Shown here: positions 52,835 to 63,150 of the stretch, piece after piece | Numbering within the stretch: position 1 is the first letter of the stretch | Layout: every line of letters begins with the position of its first letter | DNA from: Phaeobacter sp. | GTDB lineage: Bacteria > Pseudomonadota > Alphaproteobacteria > Rhodobacterales > Rhodobacteraceae | Reading direction: 5' to 3' | Length of the DNA: 64,000 bases | NCBI RefSeq assembly: GCF_022825805.1 | Contig: NZ_JAJDWC010000016.1 | Span: 18,696 to 82,695, forward strand | Notes under the pieces: generated by a model | Databases searched by the model: none | What the model was told of the DNA's origin: nothing | Seen by the model: the letters and a program-made list of their open reading frames with translations, nothing else | Made by a program: the position numbers and the translations under genes

Positions 52835-53134
52835 GTGACCCGAACCACACGTCCCTCTTTGGGCGCATTCGTCTTTTCGACGATTGCTTTCGCGCTCAGT
52901 GCGTATTTTACCTTTGCGGCTGTGCAGGGGGACTTCGGGTTGTTCAGACGTGTTGAGATCCAGGCCGAGGCGGAAGCCCTGCGCCAGGATCTCGACGCTC
53001 TGAAACGCGAAACCGCGCGGATGGAAAATCTCACTCATCGGCTGTCAGACGATTATCTCGATCTCGACCTGTTGGACGAACAGGCCCGCACCGTGCTGGG
53101 GCTGATCCGCTCCGACGAGATCGTCATCCGCTGA
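52835..53134 (+). CDS. FtsB/DivIC-like septum formation protein
   Basis: TM helix then coiled coil AEALRQDLDALKRETARMENLTHRL and DYLDLDLLDEQARTVLGLIRSDEIVI. Confidence 0.88.
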   Translation: MTRTTRPSLGAFVFSTIAFALSAYFTFAAVQGDFGLFRRVEIQAEAEALRQDLDALKRETARMENLTHRLSDDYLDLDLLDEQARTVLGLIRSDEIVIR

Positions 53135-53469
53135 TATCTGGCACCCCGGACCCCGGAACCGCCCCCTGCCCGCGCGCAGCTACACCCCTCACATCGCCGA
53201 CCGCACAGCGCTGCGCCACCCGTGGCGTTGTCCGCATCCCGTCGCGCTGCAATCCCGATTGGCCCCTACGGCGACCCACCTCTTGTTCGCGGGTCGCGCC
53301 CTTGCGATCGCGCGCCGAACAGTCATCCCCCGAAAGCCCCACGACACAAATAGCACGCCGACCTGCAGAGGATCGCTCAAAATCTAAACGAAAAAACCAC
53401 AGGGATTTACCCCTTGGTCAGGGCGCGGCATATTAACTCTCGCATGATCACGCAAAATGAATTATGAAC

Positions 53470-53487
53470 TAGTTTAGCATTAAACTA
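53470..53487. promoter_or_regulatory. Palindromic operator candidate upstream of pdhA
   Basis: TAGTTTA-GCAT-TAAACTA, matches site upstream of lpdA. Confidence 0.55.
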
Positions 53488-53514
53488 TCTAGCCTTAAGG
53501 GGGAGCCCGCCACC

Positions 53515-54510
53515 ATGGCTGCGAGAAAAAGTGTCAAGAAACCAAATGTTTCTGCTGACGAGCTGAAGGAATACTACCGTGAAATGCTGCTCATCCGCCG
53601 ATTCGAAGAAAAGGCTGGCCAGCTCTACGGTATGGGTCTGATCGGCGGCTTCTGCCACCTCTACATCGGTCAGGAAGCCGTGGTTGTCGGGCTCGAAGCA
53701 GCCGCTGAAGAAGGCGACAAGCGCATCACCTCCTACCGCGACCATGGCCATATGCTGGCCTGCGGCATGGATCCCGACGGCGTCATGGCCGAGCTGACCG
53801 GCCGCGAAGGCGGCTATTCCAAAGGCAAAGGCGGCTCGATGCACATGTTCTCCAAGGAGAAGCATTTCTACGGCGGTCACGGTATCGTTGGCGCGCAGGT
53901 TCCTCTGGGCGCTGGTCTGGCCTTCTCCGACAAATACAAAGGCAACGACCGAGTTACCTTCGCCTACTTTGGCGATGGCGCGGCCAACCAAGGCCAGGTC
54001 TATGAAACCTATAACATGGCGCAGCTCTGGGATCTGCCGGTCATCTTTGTGATCGAAAACAACCAATACGCCATGGGCACCTCGGTGCAGCGCTCCACCA
54101 AATCCCCAGCTCTTTGGAAACGCGGCGAAGCCTATGGCATCACCGGCGAGGAAGTCGACGGCATGAATGTGCTGGCGGTGAAAGAGGCAGGCGAACGCGC
54201 CGTCGCCCACTGCCGCGCAGGCAAAGGCCCCTATATCCTCGAGGTCAAAACCTACCGCTACCGCGGCCACTCCATGTCCGATCCGGCCAAATACCGCACC
54301 CGCGAAGAAGTGCAGAAAATGCGCGAAGAGCGGGACCCGATCGAACAGGTTCGCGACATGTTGCTGACCGGCAAACACGCGAGCGAAGACGATCTCAAGG
54401 CGATCGACAAGGAGATCAAAGACATCGTCTCCAAATCCGCCGATTTCGCCCGCACATCGCCGGAACCGGCTCTCGAAGAGCTGTGGACCGATATCTACGA
54501 CGAGGCGTGA
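53515..54510 (+). CDS. pdhA: Pyruvate dehydrogenase E1 component alpha subunit
   Basis: YREMLLIRRFEEKAGQLYGMGLIGGFCHLYIGQEAV...GDGAANQGQVYE. Confidence 0.96.
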   Translation: MAARKSVKKPNVSADELKEYYREMLLIRRFEEKAGQLYGMGLIGGFCHLYIGQEAVVVGLEAAAEEGDKRITSYRDHGHMLACGMDPDGVMAELTGREGGYSKGKGGSMHMFSKEKHFYGGHGIVGAQVPLGAGLAFSDKYKGNDRVTFAYFGDGAANQGQVYETYNMAQLWDLPVIFVIENNQYAMGTSVQRSTKSPALWKRGEAYGITGEEVDGMNVLAVKEAGERAVAHCRAGKGPYILEVKTYRYRGHSMSDPAKYRTREEVQKMREERDPIEQVRDMLLTGKHASEDDLKAIDKEIKDIVSKSADFARTSPEPALEELWTDIYDEA

Positions 54511-54513
54511 TCG

Positions 54514-54903
54514 ATGCCTCACTTTGAAATCTACGTCAGCGACGTCACCGAGGCCAAAGCGTTCTACAGCGGCCTGTTCGGCTGGCGCTTTGACCCAATG
54601 CCCGGCGGCGAGGACATCGACTACCACCTGATCGAGGGCGACCAGATCGGCGGCAGCCATACCCTCACGGCGGCTCTGATGCGCCGCACCGAACCGGCCC
54701 CCGCCTCTGGCGGCCCGGTGCGCGGCGGCACCATGACATTCGAAGTCACCGACTGCGACGCCAGCTATGCCTGGGCGCTCGCCCACGGTGGCGCAGAGGC
54801 GCTGCCGCCCACTGATTACCCGGGCATTGGCCGCTGCGCCTATGTGGAAGACGGACACGGAAACATCGTCGGGATGATCTCCCCGGCCCTGGAAGGAAAT
54901 TGA
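54514..54903 (+). CDS. VOC (glyoxalase-like) protein inside pdh operon
   Basis: MPHFEIYVSDVTEAKAFYSGLFGWRFDPMPGGEDIDYHLI...YVEDGHGNIVGMISP. Confidence 0.88.
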   Translation: MPHFEIYVSDVTEAKAFYSGLFGWRFDPMPGGEDIDYHLIEGDQIGGSHTLTAALMRRTEPAPASGGPVRGGTMTFEVTDCDASYAWALAHGGAEALPPTDYPGIGRCAYVEDGHGNIVGMISPALEGN

Positions 54904-54906
54904 GAC

Positions 54907-56289
54907 ATGGCAACTGAAATCCTGATGCCGGCCCTGTCGCCGACCATGGAAGAAGGCACCCTGGCCAAATGGCTGGTCAAAGAGGGCGACACAGTAAACT
55001 CCGGCGACATTCTGGCCGAAATCGAAACCGACAAGGCGACCATGGAATTCGAAGCGGTCGACGAAGGTGTGGTTGGCAAGATCCTGATCGCCGAGGGCAC
55101 CGAAGCGGTCAAAGTCAACACCGCCATCGCGGTCCTGCTGGAAGATGGCGAAAGCTATGACGCCGCCGCGCCTGCAGCCGCAGCTGCAGACGCCCCCGTA
55201 TCGGCGCCAGAAACACCTGCTGCACAAGACGCCGCAGCACCTGCAACCGCCGCAGCCGTCGCCGCCCCCGAGGTCGACCAGAGCCCGGATTGGCCCGAAG
55301 GCACCGAATTGGTGCAACAAACCGTCCGCGAAGCACTGCGTGACGCCATGGCAGAGGAAATGCGCGGCGACGAAGACGTGTTCCTGATGGGCGAAGAAGT
55401 CGCCGAATATCAGGGCGCCTACAAGATCTCGCAGGGGCTGCTGGATGAATTCGGCGCCAAACGCGTGATCGACACCCCGATCACCGAACATGGGTTTGCG
55501 GGCATCGCCTCCGGCGCCGCTTTTGGTGGTCTGCGACCCATTGTGGAGTTCATGACCTTCAACTTCGCCATGCAGGGCATCGACCACATCATCAACTCGG
55601 CCGCCAAGACGCTTTATATGTCCGGCGGTCAGATGGGCTGCCCCATCGTGTTCCGTGGCCCCAACGGTGCGGCTGCGCGCGTTGCCGCCCAGCACAGCCA
55701 GGACTACGCCGCCTGGTACATGCAGATCCCCGGCCTGAAGGTGGCAATGCCCTACTCCGCCTCCGACGCCAAAGGCCTGCTGAAGTCCGCAATCCGCGAC
55801 AACAACCCAGTGGTGTTCCTGGAGAACGAAATCCTCTACGGGCGCTCCTTTGATGTGCCCAAGCTGGATGACTTCACCGTGCCCTTCGGCAAGGCACGCA
55901 TCTGGCGCGAAGGCAGCGATGTCACCATCGTCTCCTTCGGCATCGGCATGCAATACGCGCTGGAAGCCGCGGACAAACTGGCCGAGGAAGGGATCAACGC
56001 CGAGGTCATCGACCTGCGCACCATCCGCCCGATGGACACCGCGTCGATCATCAAATCGGTGATGAAAACCAACCGTCTGGTCACCGTCGAAGAAGGCTGG
56101 CCGCAGGGATCGGTTGGCTCCTACATCTCCTCTGTGGTGATGCAGGAGGCGTTCGACTACCTCGATGCGCCCGTCATCAACTGCACCGGCAAGGATGTGC
56201 CCATGCCCTACGCCGCCAACCTCGAACGCCACGCGCTGATCACCACCGACGAGGTGATCGCCGCAGTGAAACAAGTGACCTACCGGTAA
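54907..56289 (+). CDS. pdhB: Pyruvate dehydrogenase E1 component beta subunit with N-terminal lipoyl domain
   Basis: [28 protein letters not shown]...[12 protein letters not shown] then E1beta domain. Confidence 0.96.
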   Translation: MATEILMPALSPTMEEGTLAKWLVKEGDTVNSGDILAEIETDKATMEFEAVDEGVVGKILIAEGTEAVKVNTAIAVLLEDGESYDAAAPAAAAADAPVSAPETPAAQDAAAPATAAAVAAPEVDQSPDWPEGTELVQQTVREALRDAMAEEMRGDEDVFLMGEEVAEYQGAYKISQGLLDEFGAKRVIDTPITEHGFAGIASGAAFGGLRPIVEFMTFNFAMQGIDHIINSAAKTLYMSGGQMGCPIVFRGPNGAAARVAAQHSQDYAAWYMQIPGLKVAMPYSASDAKGLLKSAIRDNNPVVFLENEILYGRSFDVPKLDDFTVPFGKARIWREGSDVTIVSFGIGMQYALEAADKLAEEGINAEVIDLRTIRPMDTASIIKSVMKTNRLVTVEEGWPQGSVGSYISSVVMQEAFDYLDAPVINCTGKDVPMPYAANLERHALITTDEVIAAVKQVTYR

Positions 56290-56301
56290 GGAGAGCCAGC
56301 G

Positions 56302-57621
56302 ATGCCCACAGAAATCCTGATGCCCGCCCTCTCCCCAACCATGGAAGAAGGCACCCTTGCCAAATGGCTCGTGAAGGAAGGCGACACTGTCGCCTCCGGC
56401 GACCTGCTGGCGGAAATCGAAACCGACAAGGCCACGATGGAGTTCGAAGCCGTCGACGAAGGGATCGTTGGCAAGATCCTGGTGCCTGAAGGCAGCGAAG
56501 GCGTGAAGGTGAACACCGCCATCGCCGTGCTGCTGGAGGATGGCGAAAGCGCTGATGACATCGGTGCCGCCCCGGCAGCAGCAGCGCCAGCAGCCGCTGC
56601 ACCAGAGGCTGCCCAGAGCACTGAACAGGCACCCAGCCAGGCGGCTGCCCCCGCACCGGCCGCACCAACCGCAGCCGATGGCGCACGTGTCTTTGCCTCG
56701 CCCCTGGCCCGCCGCATCGCTGCGGACAAAGGTCTGGACCTGGCCGCCATCACCGGCTCCGGCCCCCGCGGCCGCATCGTGAAGGCGGATGTGGAAAACG
56801 CCGCTGCAGCACCGGCAACAGCCGCCGCCGCGGCCCCCGCAGCAGCCGCCCCAACCGCCGCTGCCGCACCTGCGGCCCAGGCTCCATCCGGCCTCACCGC
56901 CGATCAGGTGGCGCGCATGTACGAAGGTCGCGACTACGAAGAAGTCTCGCTCGACGGTATGCGCAAAACTATCGCCGCGCGCCTGTCGGAAGCCAAACAG
57001 ACCATCCCGCACTTCTACCTGCGCCGCGACATCCAGCTCGACGCGCTGCTGAAGTTCCGCGCTCAGCTGAACAAACAGCTCGAAGGCCGTGGCGTGAAAC
57101 TCTCGGTCAATGACTTCATCATCAAAGCGGTGGCGCTCGCGCTGCAGGCCGTGCCCGATGCCAATGCCGTCTGGGCAGGCGACCGGGTGCTGAAGATGAA
57201 AGCGTCTGATGTGGCCGTTGCCGTCGCCATCGAAGGCGGGCTGTTCACCCCGGTGCTACAGGACAGCGACACGAAATCACTCTCTGCCCTGTCCGCCGAG
57301 ATGAAGGATCTGGCCAGCCGTGCCCGTGACCGCAAACTGGCGCCCCATGAATATCAGGGCGGATCCTTTGCGATCTCCAACCTCGGCATGTTCGGCATCG
57401 ACAACTTTGACGCCATCGTGAACCCGCCACATGCGGGCATTCTGGCGGTCGGCTCCGGTGTGAAAAAACCGGTGGTTGGCGCTGACGGCGAACTGACCGT
57501 TGCCACAGTGATGAGCGTCACAATGTCGGTCGACCACCGTGTCATCGACGGCGCATTGGGCGCCGACCTCTTGAAGGCCATCGTCGAGAACCTCGAAAAC
57601 CCGATGGTCATGCTCGCCTAA
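56302..57621 (+). CDS. pdhC: Dihydrolipoamide acetyltransferase (PDH E2)
   Basis: Lipoyl domain, E3-binding [28 protein letters not shown], catalytic [16 protein letters not shown]. Confidence 0.96.
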   Translation: MPTEILMPALSPTMEEGTLAKWLVKEGDTVASGDLLAEIETDKATMEFEAVDEGIVGKILVPEGSEGVKVNTAIAVLLEDGESADDIGAAPAAAAPAAAAPEAAQSTEQAPSQAAAPAPAAPTAADGARVFASPLARRIAADKGLDLAAITGSGPRGRIVKADVENAAAAPATAAAAAPAAAAPTAAAAPAAQAPSGLTADQVARMYEGRDYEEVSLDGMRKTIAARLSEAKQTIPHFYLRRDIQLDALLKFRAQLNKQLEGRGVKLSVNDFIIKAVALALQAVPDANAVWAGDRVLKMKASDVAVAVAIEGGLFTPVLQDSDTKSLSALSAEMKDLASRARDRKLAPHEYQGGSFAISNLGMFGIDNFDAIVNPPHAGILAVGSGVKKPVVGADGELTVATVMSVTMSVDHRVIDGALGADLLKAIVENLENPMVMLA

Positions 57622-57653
57622 ACCACCGCACCTCAGCGGACTGAAACAAGGAA

Positions 57654-57684
57654 AGGATCGGGGCAACGCTCCGGTCCTTTTTTA
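57654..57684 (+). terminator. Terminator after pdhC
   Basis: aggatcggggcaacgctccggtcctttttta. Confidence 0.75.
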
Positions 57685-58041
57685 TGTGCCCAATGTGCCT
57701 TGTTCCAAACGCCCCCCCAAACCGGCCGCATATGGGCAAGCTGCACAGCAGCCAGCATCAGCGAGGCATGGGGGTGGGGATGGACTTTGCTAAGGTTAGC
57801 GCTGGCTCAGAGGCGGGAATTTAGATGAACATTGGATCGCAGTTTGGAGCCCAAACGCTGGTGCGGCAGTGAGCACGAATGTCGGGCTTTTGCCCTAGTC
57901 CAAAAGTGTGCCGTTCTCCAAAGGAGCTATGCGACCAATACCATTCCAGCATTATGGATTGCCACACATTTAGGAAGCACCGTCAGACTTGGGCGTAGCA
58001 AATGATGAATACTGCATGTGTCGGGTAGGCGTTTCTTCAAT

Positions 58042-59058
58042 CTATGAACGGCCGAACATGCAGCCGCTATGAATGCCAATCTGAATGCCCCAAAAGTTCC
58101 TACCGTCGACGCGGCGCAGTGCTTTTTCTAGTTCACGGGTCTTCACACCGCCCGGAGTAGATTTTGCGACAGCTTTGTAAATTGGTATCCAGGCAAGATG
58201 GGTGCCCCAACCTTCAGCCCGAAAAATGCTCCGGGCGTCATCTTTCGGGTCACCAGACGTCTTAACCTTGGTTGTACCGTTCTCGATTACCTTTTGCGCG
58301 TGGTAGGCAACCGCGTCGTCAAGACTGTGCTTCCCTATTCTCTGCTGCGTAAGGTCGATGCCGTTCATACGCAAAACAGCCGCGCCCAAGACCAGATGAT
58401 GCATCACTTCGTTGTTGTTGCGCACGTCATCAGAAAAGAAGGGTTTGGAGCGCAATGCTCTAAGGAAACTTGAATAGTTCTTGTAGGCCTTGGAAAACCC
58501 GGACTTGTCGTCAATCGCTGCCGTCCAAAGCAACTGAGCCACAATGTTGGCTGCCTTATGATCCTTGGAGTTCGCCCTTTTCTTCATGTTTGTTGAGAGC
58601 TTCTTGACCCAAGCCTGAACTTCCATTGTTTCTTCTGCAGTTAGCGCACCTTTCAAGCGCAAGTGAGCAACCGAAAAAGAAACCGTCTTCACAATCACAG
58701 CAGACACAAAAGTTGGGCTACTACCGCCCGCATCTTCCCAATCGGGCTTGGTGAATGCCCCTCCTCTCGCCGCTGCAAGTAGTCTGGCCTTCATATTTGG
58801 TGAGACATTTCTCCCTCGCGCAGCCGCGTTTAACAAAGCAACACTGTGATCGATAAACTCAATCCCACCGCCTTTCACATGGGGCCACTTATGACCAAAC
58901 ACGACCTGGTTCATTGGCTCGGCCCCGTACTCACGGGAGTGATTGGCACATTGAGCACTAATTGTACCTCTCGGCCACAACTTTATCGCTGGTTCTGCGG
59001 CTGATGACAAAGGCATGGTAAACATGAGGGCAATTGAAAGTGCCAAAGTACGAAGCAT
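58042..59058 (-). CDS. Secreted protein, possibly related to the alginate lyase-like (alpha/alpha-toroid) superfamily
   Basis: Signal MLRTLALSIALMFTMPLSSAAEP; helical body with FFSDDVRNNNEVMHHLVLGAAVLRMNGIDL; AT-richer than flanks. Confidence 0.6.
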   Translation of the reverse strand: MLRTLALSIALMFTMPLSSAAEPAIKLWPRGTISAQCANHSREYGAEPMNQVVFGHKWPHVKGGGIEFIDHSVALLNAAARGRNVSPNMKARLLAAARGGAFTKPDWEDAGGSSPTFVSAVIVKTVSFSVAHLRLKGALTAEETMEVQAWVKKLSTNMKKRANSKDHKAANIVAQLLWTAAIDDKSGFSKAYKNYSSFLRALRSKPFFSDDVRNNNEVMHHLVLGAAVLRMNGIDLTQQRIGKHSLDDAVAYHAQKVIENGTTKVKTSGDPKDDARSIFRAEGWGTHLAWIPIYKAVAKSTPGGVKTRELEKALRRVDGRNFWGIQIGIHSGCMFGRS

Positions 59059-59405
59059 GGGCGATCCTCACACGAATAGTCATGTCAACGATAACCACCG
59101 CATCACTTGGGTCAACGCTCTTGCGTGGTCTCTTGTCAGTGTTGCTCCCAGCTTCCATCATAGGCCAAAGGGAACGTTCAGGGTTGCACAACTTCAGGAC
59201 TGACCTTGGTTCATCCGCAGCGAACGGCAGCTTTGCCCGCTCCCTCCCCTTCGCAACCCCCGCAGCGAAGGTCTGCTATCGTACACTCGGGACAAGGGCC
59301 ATTGACCCCCTCCAGGCGGAAAGCGGCTTTCCCAACGGGCAACACCCGCACCCATCCCGACCCCAACGAAAGAGGGGGCCGGTCACCGCCGCCCCCTCTT
59401 CATCC

Positions 59406-59465
59406 TCACCTTTCCAAAAATACTCAAATCCCACCAGCTCAGCAGGCGCCGCGGTCAACGGATCA
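59406..59465. repeat. 60-bp direct repeat copy 1
   Basis: tcacctttccaaaaatactcaaatcccaccagctcagcaggcgccgcggtcaacggatca. Confidence 0.85.
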
Positions 59466-59514
59466 CACAGCAGGCAGCGCCATAGATCTGTCGCAACCGC
59501 CCAGCCGATGGGCA

Positions 59515-60933
59515 TCAGTCCGCGGCCTCAATCGGCCAGGACCACTCATAATATGGGTCAGATTTCGTCCACCCCGGTCCGTAACGCCAGGCCAGAAACG
59601 CGTCCGGATTTGCAGGCGCCGGGTAGCGGCGGTCATAAAACGCCACCTCTCCACCGGGCAGCAGCACCTCGCGCGGGATCGGCTCATAGGTGGGATAGCG
59701 GCGCATGATATGGATCTGGTCACCGTCCTGCCAACTGGGGAAGATATCCAGCCCGATGCCATTCTTGCGCAGGGTGAAATTGTCCTGCTTCCACTGCCCC
59801 ATCTCAAAGCCAAGCGGCGCCAACCGATCGACCAGCGCCTGCCGCCGGGCCAGCATCTCGTCATAGCTGCTTGACCCGTCAAAATAGAGCACATCCACAT
59901 CGTCATCATGGGGCAGAAACCCTTTGTCGCGCACCGCACCCAACAAGCTGCCATAGGCCAGCATCGGGGTCACGCCCGCGGCCTGCATGGCCGGAAACAG
60001 CGCGTCCAGACCGGCCAGATATGCGTCCTTGCGGCGCAACAACGCCTGTTCCTGAATAATGTGACGCCCAGCCGAAAACGACGTCTGCCGCCCCAAACGG
60101 GCAGACAACACCTCATTGACCCCCGCCATCAGCTCTTCGAACACCGCCGTAGTGTTCAAGAACCGCTGCAACGGGGCAAAGGTCGCTGTGGGCAACGCCG
60201 CCTTGCGCACCGCAATGCAGCCCGCCATGGCGTGGATCATCAGCGTCATCTCATCGTCATCTGGCGTGCGGCTTTCCTCAAACAGCGGCAGCAGCCAGCA
60301 CAACAGCCGCGGCTCAAAACCGCTGTCACCCGCCCGCAGACGCGCCACCACAGCGCGCCGCACCTCGGCAACGAACCGCTCGCGCGCGTCCGCCCCTTTC
60401 AGGGCTGGGGTGTCGATGTCCAGACTGCGAAACAGCTGATGCATCTGCTGCACCATTTCCGCGAGGTCGAAACCACGAAACTGGCTGACCACCCGGCCCG
60501 CGCAATAGCCCGTGACCGCAATATTGCGCATCCGCAGGGCCGCCGCATTGCCGCGATTGGCCAGGCTGATTTCAGAGACCGGCACCGCGCGGTCGAACTG
60601 GATTGTCAGACAGGGGCGCATCTCCGGCCCGCTGCGGATGTTTTTATCATTGAGCAACCGCTGCAGCACATCGACATCGCGCCCACCATGCTGGTTCGAG
60701 CTGACCACCGCAGAACGCGCAACCGAAGAGACCGGGACCCGGCGGCCAGGGCCCTGCAACAGATGCACTGTCGGGAACACATAGGACTGCGGCACACCGC
60801 CTTCGAAGTGGATCTGGATCTTGCGCAGCGGCTGATGCACCGGCGCACGCAGCCGAAACGGACCTTTGCGCGAAAAAAAGCCATAGCCCGGAAAAAGGGC
60901 GTTGGCCAAATCAAGATCGCTGAGAACACGCAT
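59515..60933 (-). CDS. LicD-family (phosphocholine/nucleotidyltransferase-like) protein
   Basis: C-terminal GVTPMLAYGSLLGAVRDKGFLPHDDDVDVLYFDG...NFTLRKNGIGLDIFP; start ATG 60933. Confidence 0.85.
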   Translation of the reverse strand: MRVLSDLDLANALFPGYGFFSRKGPFRLRAPVHQPLRKIQIHFEGGVPQSYVFPTVHLLQGPGRRVPVSSVARSAVVSSNQHGGRDVDVLQRLLNDKNIRSGPEMRPCLTIQFDRAVPVSEISLANRGNAAALRMRNIAVTGYCAGRVVSQFRGFDLAEMVQQMHQLFRSLDIDTPALKGADARERFVAEVRRAVVARLRAGDSGFEPRLLCWLLPLFEESRTPDDDEMTLMIHAMAGCIAVRKAALPTATFAPLQRFLNTTAVFEELMAGVNEVLSARLGRQTSFSAGRHIIQEQALLRRKDAYLAGLDALFPAMQAAGVTPMLAYGSLLGAVRDKGFLPHDDDVDVLYFDGSSSYDEMLARRQALVDRLAPLGFEMGQWKQDNFTLRKNGIGLDIFPSWQDGDQIHIMRRYPTYEPIPREVLLPGGEVAFYDRRYPAPANPDAFLAWRYGPGWTKSDPYYEWSWPIEAAD

Positions 60934-60974
60934 GCTTGAAATCACTCCATGAAAACAGGGCTGCAGAGGTATGA

Positions 60975-61046
60975 TTGCAGAAACAGGGACTTGCTGAAAC
61001 AAGTTGGCTGAAACGGGTTGGCAGCAACAGGCTGGTGGAAACAGGT
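60975..61046. repeat. 14-bp degenerate tandem repeat x 5
   Basis: ttgcagaaacaggg-ac/ttgctgaaacaagt/tggctgaaacgggt/tggcagcaacaggc/tggtggaaacaggt. Confidence 0.75.
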
Positions 61047-61091
61047 CGATGCGCCACCCAGGCCAGCTGCGCCACGTGGCGCAACATAACC

Positions 61092-61529
61092 TCAGGCTTT
61101 GGCTTGGCTGGACGGATGGGCCAAACGCCCCTTCAGAGAGGTCGTAGAAATCCCTTCTGTGCGGGGCAGATAGACCACTTCGCAATAGTCCTTGAGATGG
61201 TCAAACTTACCCTCCCAATCACTGCCCATCACGAAGATATCGATCTCAAAGCGCCGGATATCAGCCACTTTCTGATCCCAGTTGTCCTCCGGGAAGACCC
61301 CATGCACATGCCGCAACGCTTACACGATTTCAGCGCGATCGCTGTAGGGGATCACGCAGTGTTTGCCCTTGACGGCATTGAACTGGTCGCTCGACACACC
61401 AACAAACAGCTGATCCCCAAGGGCGGCGGCGCGTTCCAGAATGCGGGCATGACCGACATGGAACAGATCAAAGGTTCCATAGGTCAAAACCCGCTTGGTA
61501 GAAGTCAAATCCGTCAAAACAATGGCCAC
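61092..61529 (-). pseudogene. Glycerol-3-phosphate cytidylyltransferase-like (TagD) gene interrupted by one in-frame TAA
   Basis: RVLTYGTFDLFHVGHARILERAAALGDQLFVGVSSDQFN...DRAEIV*ALRHVHGVFPEDNWDQKVADIRRFEIDIFVMGSDWEGKFDHLKDYCEVVYLPRTEGISTTSLKG; both halves in one frame, TAA at 61320-61322. Confidence 0.85.
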
Positions 61530-61752
61530 TCGTTGGGGTAGTCTGCTACTGCGTTACAGTCCTGTTACAAAGCTGTCAACATTGCGGCAACCATAACCAC
61601 AGGTTGAAGCGGAGTTGCGCAATAATTGTGAACACCTGCGGCAGGACCCACCCCTGCAGGGCCCGCAGCCGATGCCGTTCACCGCGGCCTCCGATGCGAC
61701 TTAGCCAGCCCGGCAGCACCCGCTGCCCGTACTGCCACCAACCCTTGCGGCT

Positions 61753-61812
61753 TCACCTTTCCAAAAATACTCAAATCCCACGGCCTCAGCAGGCGCTGTG
61801 ATCAGCGGATCA
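61753..61812. repeat. 60-bp direct repeat copy 2
   Basis: tcacctttccaaaaatactcaaatcccacggcctcagcaggcgctgtgatcagcggatca. Confidence 0.85.
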
Positions 61813-62005
61813 GCCACCCACCGGCGCTGTCCCCGTTCAGCGCGCCGACGTAGCCCCATGACTGACCCAAAATAAACCCGGCTGATCCGGGTTGGGTCAG
61901 ACTGCAAGAAACACCTCTGCGGCTGTGTGGCAGCACGGAAGTGAACGGGAACACATTCATCTAGCCCAGGTCGATCAGGGCCAGATCAATAATTGGCTGG
62001 ATAGA

Positions 62006-62881
62006 TCAGGTGCCGGATTGGCCGCGTCCCGATTGATCTGGGCTGATTTGATCTGGGCTGGCATCACTGTCCTTGCTGCCGCCAGGCACCACCTGGTTCA
62101 TGCTGACAGACGGTTGATCGCAGCCTGCTTCGCCGACGATCTTGGCGGGCACACCCGCCACCGTCTTGCAGGGTGGAACCTCCTGCAGCACCACGGATCC
62201 CGCAGCGATGCGCGAGCAATGGCCCACGGTGATGTTGCCCAGAACCTTGGCGCCCGCGCCGATCAGGACCCCATTGCCGATCTTTGGATGGCGGTCTTCT
62301 TCTTCCTTGCCGGTCCCGCCGAGGGTCACCGAATGCAACATCGACACATTGTCGCCCACCACAGCCGTTTCGCCAATCACGATGGAATGCGCGTGATCGA
62401 TCATGATGCCACGGCCAATCTTGGCCGCCGGGTGAATGTCGACGCCAAAGATTTCCGAGATCCGCATCTGGAAGAAATACGACAGATCATGATCGCCCTG
62501 GCTCCACAGCCAATGGGCCACGCGGTAGCATTGCACCGCCTGATAGCCCTTGAAGTACAAGATCGGCTGCAGCAACCGGTGGCAGGCGGGGTCACGGTCA
62601 TAGACCGCCATCAGATCGGCCCGGCCCGCAGCCACGAGGTCGGGGTTCTCGCTATAGGCGCGATCGACAATCTCCCGCAGGATCACCATCGACATCTCGT
62701 TGGAGCACAATTTCGCGGCGATGCGATAAGACAGCGCTTTCTCCAGCGAGCGGTGGTGCAGAATACAGGCGTGGATCAACCCACCGAGCAGCGGCTGTCG
62801 CTGCACCGCCTCCTGGGCTTCGCTGGTGATCTTGTCCCAGACGGGATCCACTGAACTGACGGCGTGGCGCGTCTCAAGCAT
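62006..62881 (-). CDS. cysE: Serine O-acetyltransferase
   Basis: MLETRHAVSSVDPVWDKITSEAQEAV...DIHPAAKIGRGIMIDHAHSIVIGETAVVGDNVSMLHSVTLGGTGK. Confidence 0.95.
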   Translation of the reverse strand: MLETRHAVSSVDPVWDKITSEAQEAVQRQPLLGGLIHACILHHRSLEKALSYRIAAKLCSNEMSMVILREIVDRAYSENPDLVAAGRADLMAVYDRDPACHRLLQPILYFKGYQAVQCYRVAHWLWSQGDHDLSYFFQMRISEIFGVDIHPAAKIGRGIMIDHAHSIVIGETAVVGDNVSMLHSVTLGGTGKEEEDRHPKIGNGVLIGAGAKVLGNITVGHCSRIAAGSVVLQEVPPCKTVAGVPAKIVGEAGCDQPSVSMNQVVPGGSKDSDASPDQISPDQSGRGQSGT

Positions 62882-63150
62882 GGCTTGGCCTCCTGTATTG
62901 CTGGCAGGATAGCTATCTAAGCGGAAAAACACCAACCGCAATATTGTGATCAATGTGATCTGAATTGCTTATGGCGGCCGACACGGCCATCGCGGGGGCC
63001 ACAACGGCTGCGGCCATATGGTGAAACCTGCTGCAAGCTCCTCATTTTATTTGCTTATTTCGCATTGTCCCACCATGAGCCCCAGCATCAACCCCAGTGC
63101 TCGACGGCAACGGCGGATTTTTTTGAGTATTTGAAGAAAGGTGAAAAGAG

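Noticed and set aside
54907-56550. Near-identical lipoyl domains at the start of pdhB and pdhC
   Set aside because: E1-beta with N-terminal lipoyl domain is known in alphaproteobacteria; not novel
53485-57012. 1175-aa ORF on minus strand
   Set aside because: Antisense to pdhA-VOC-pdhB-pdhC; His/Gly/Phe-rich shadow frame typical of GC-rich codon bias
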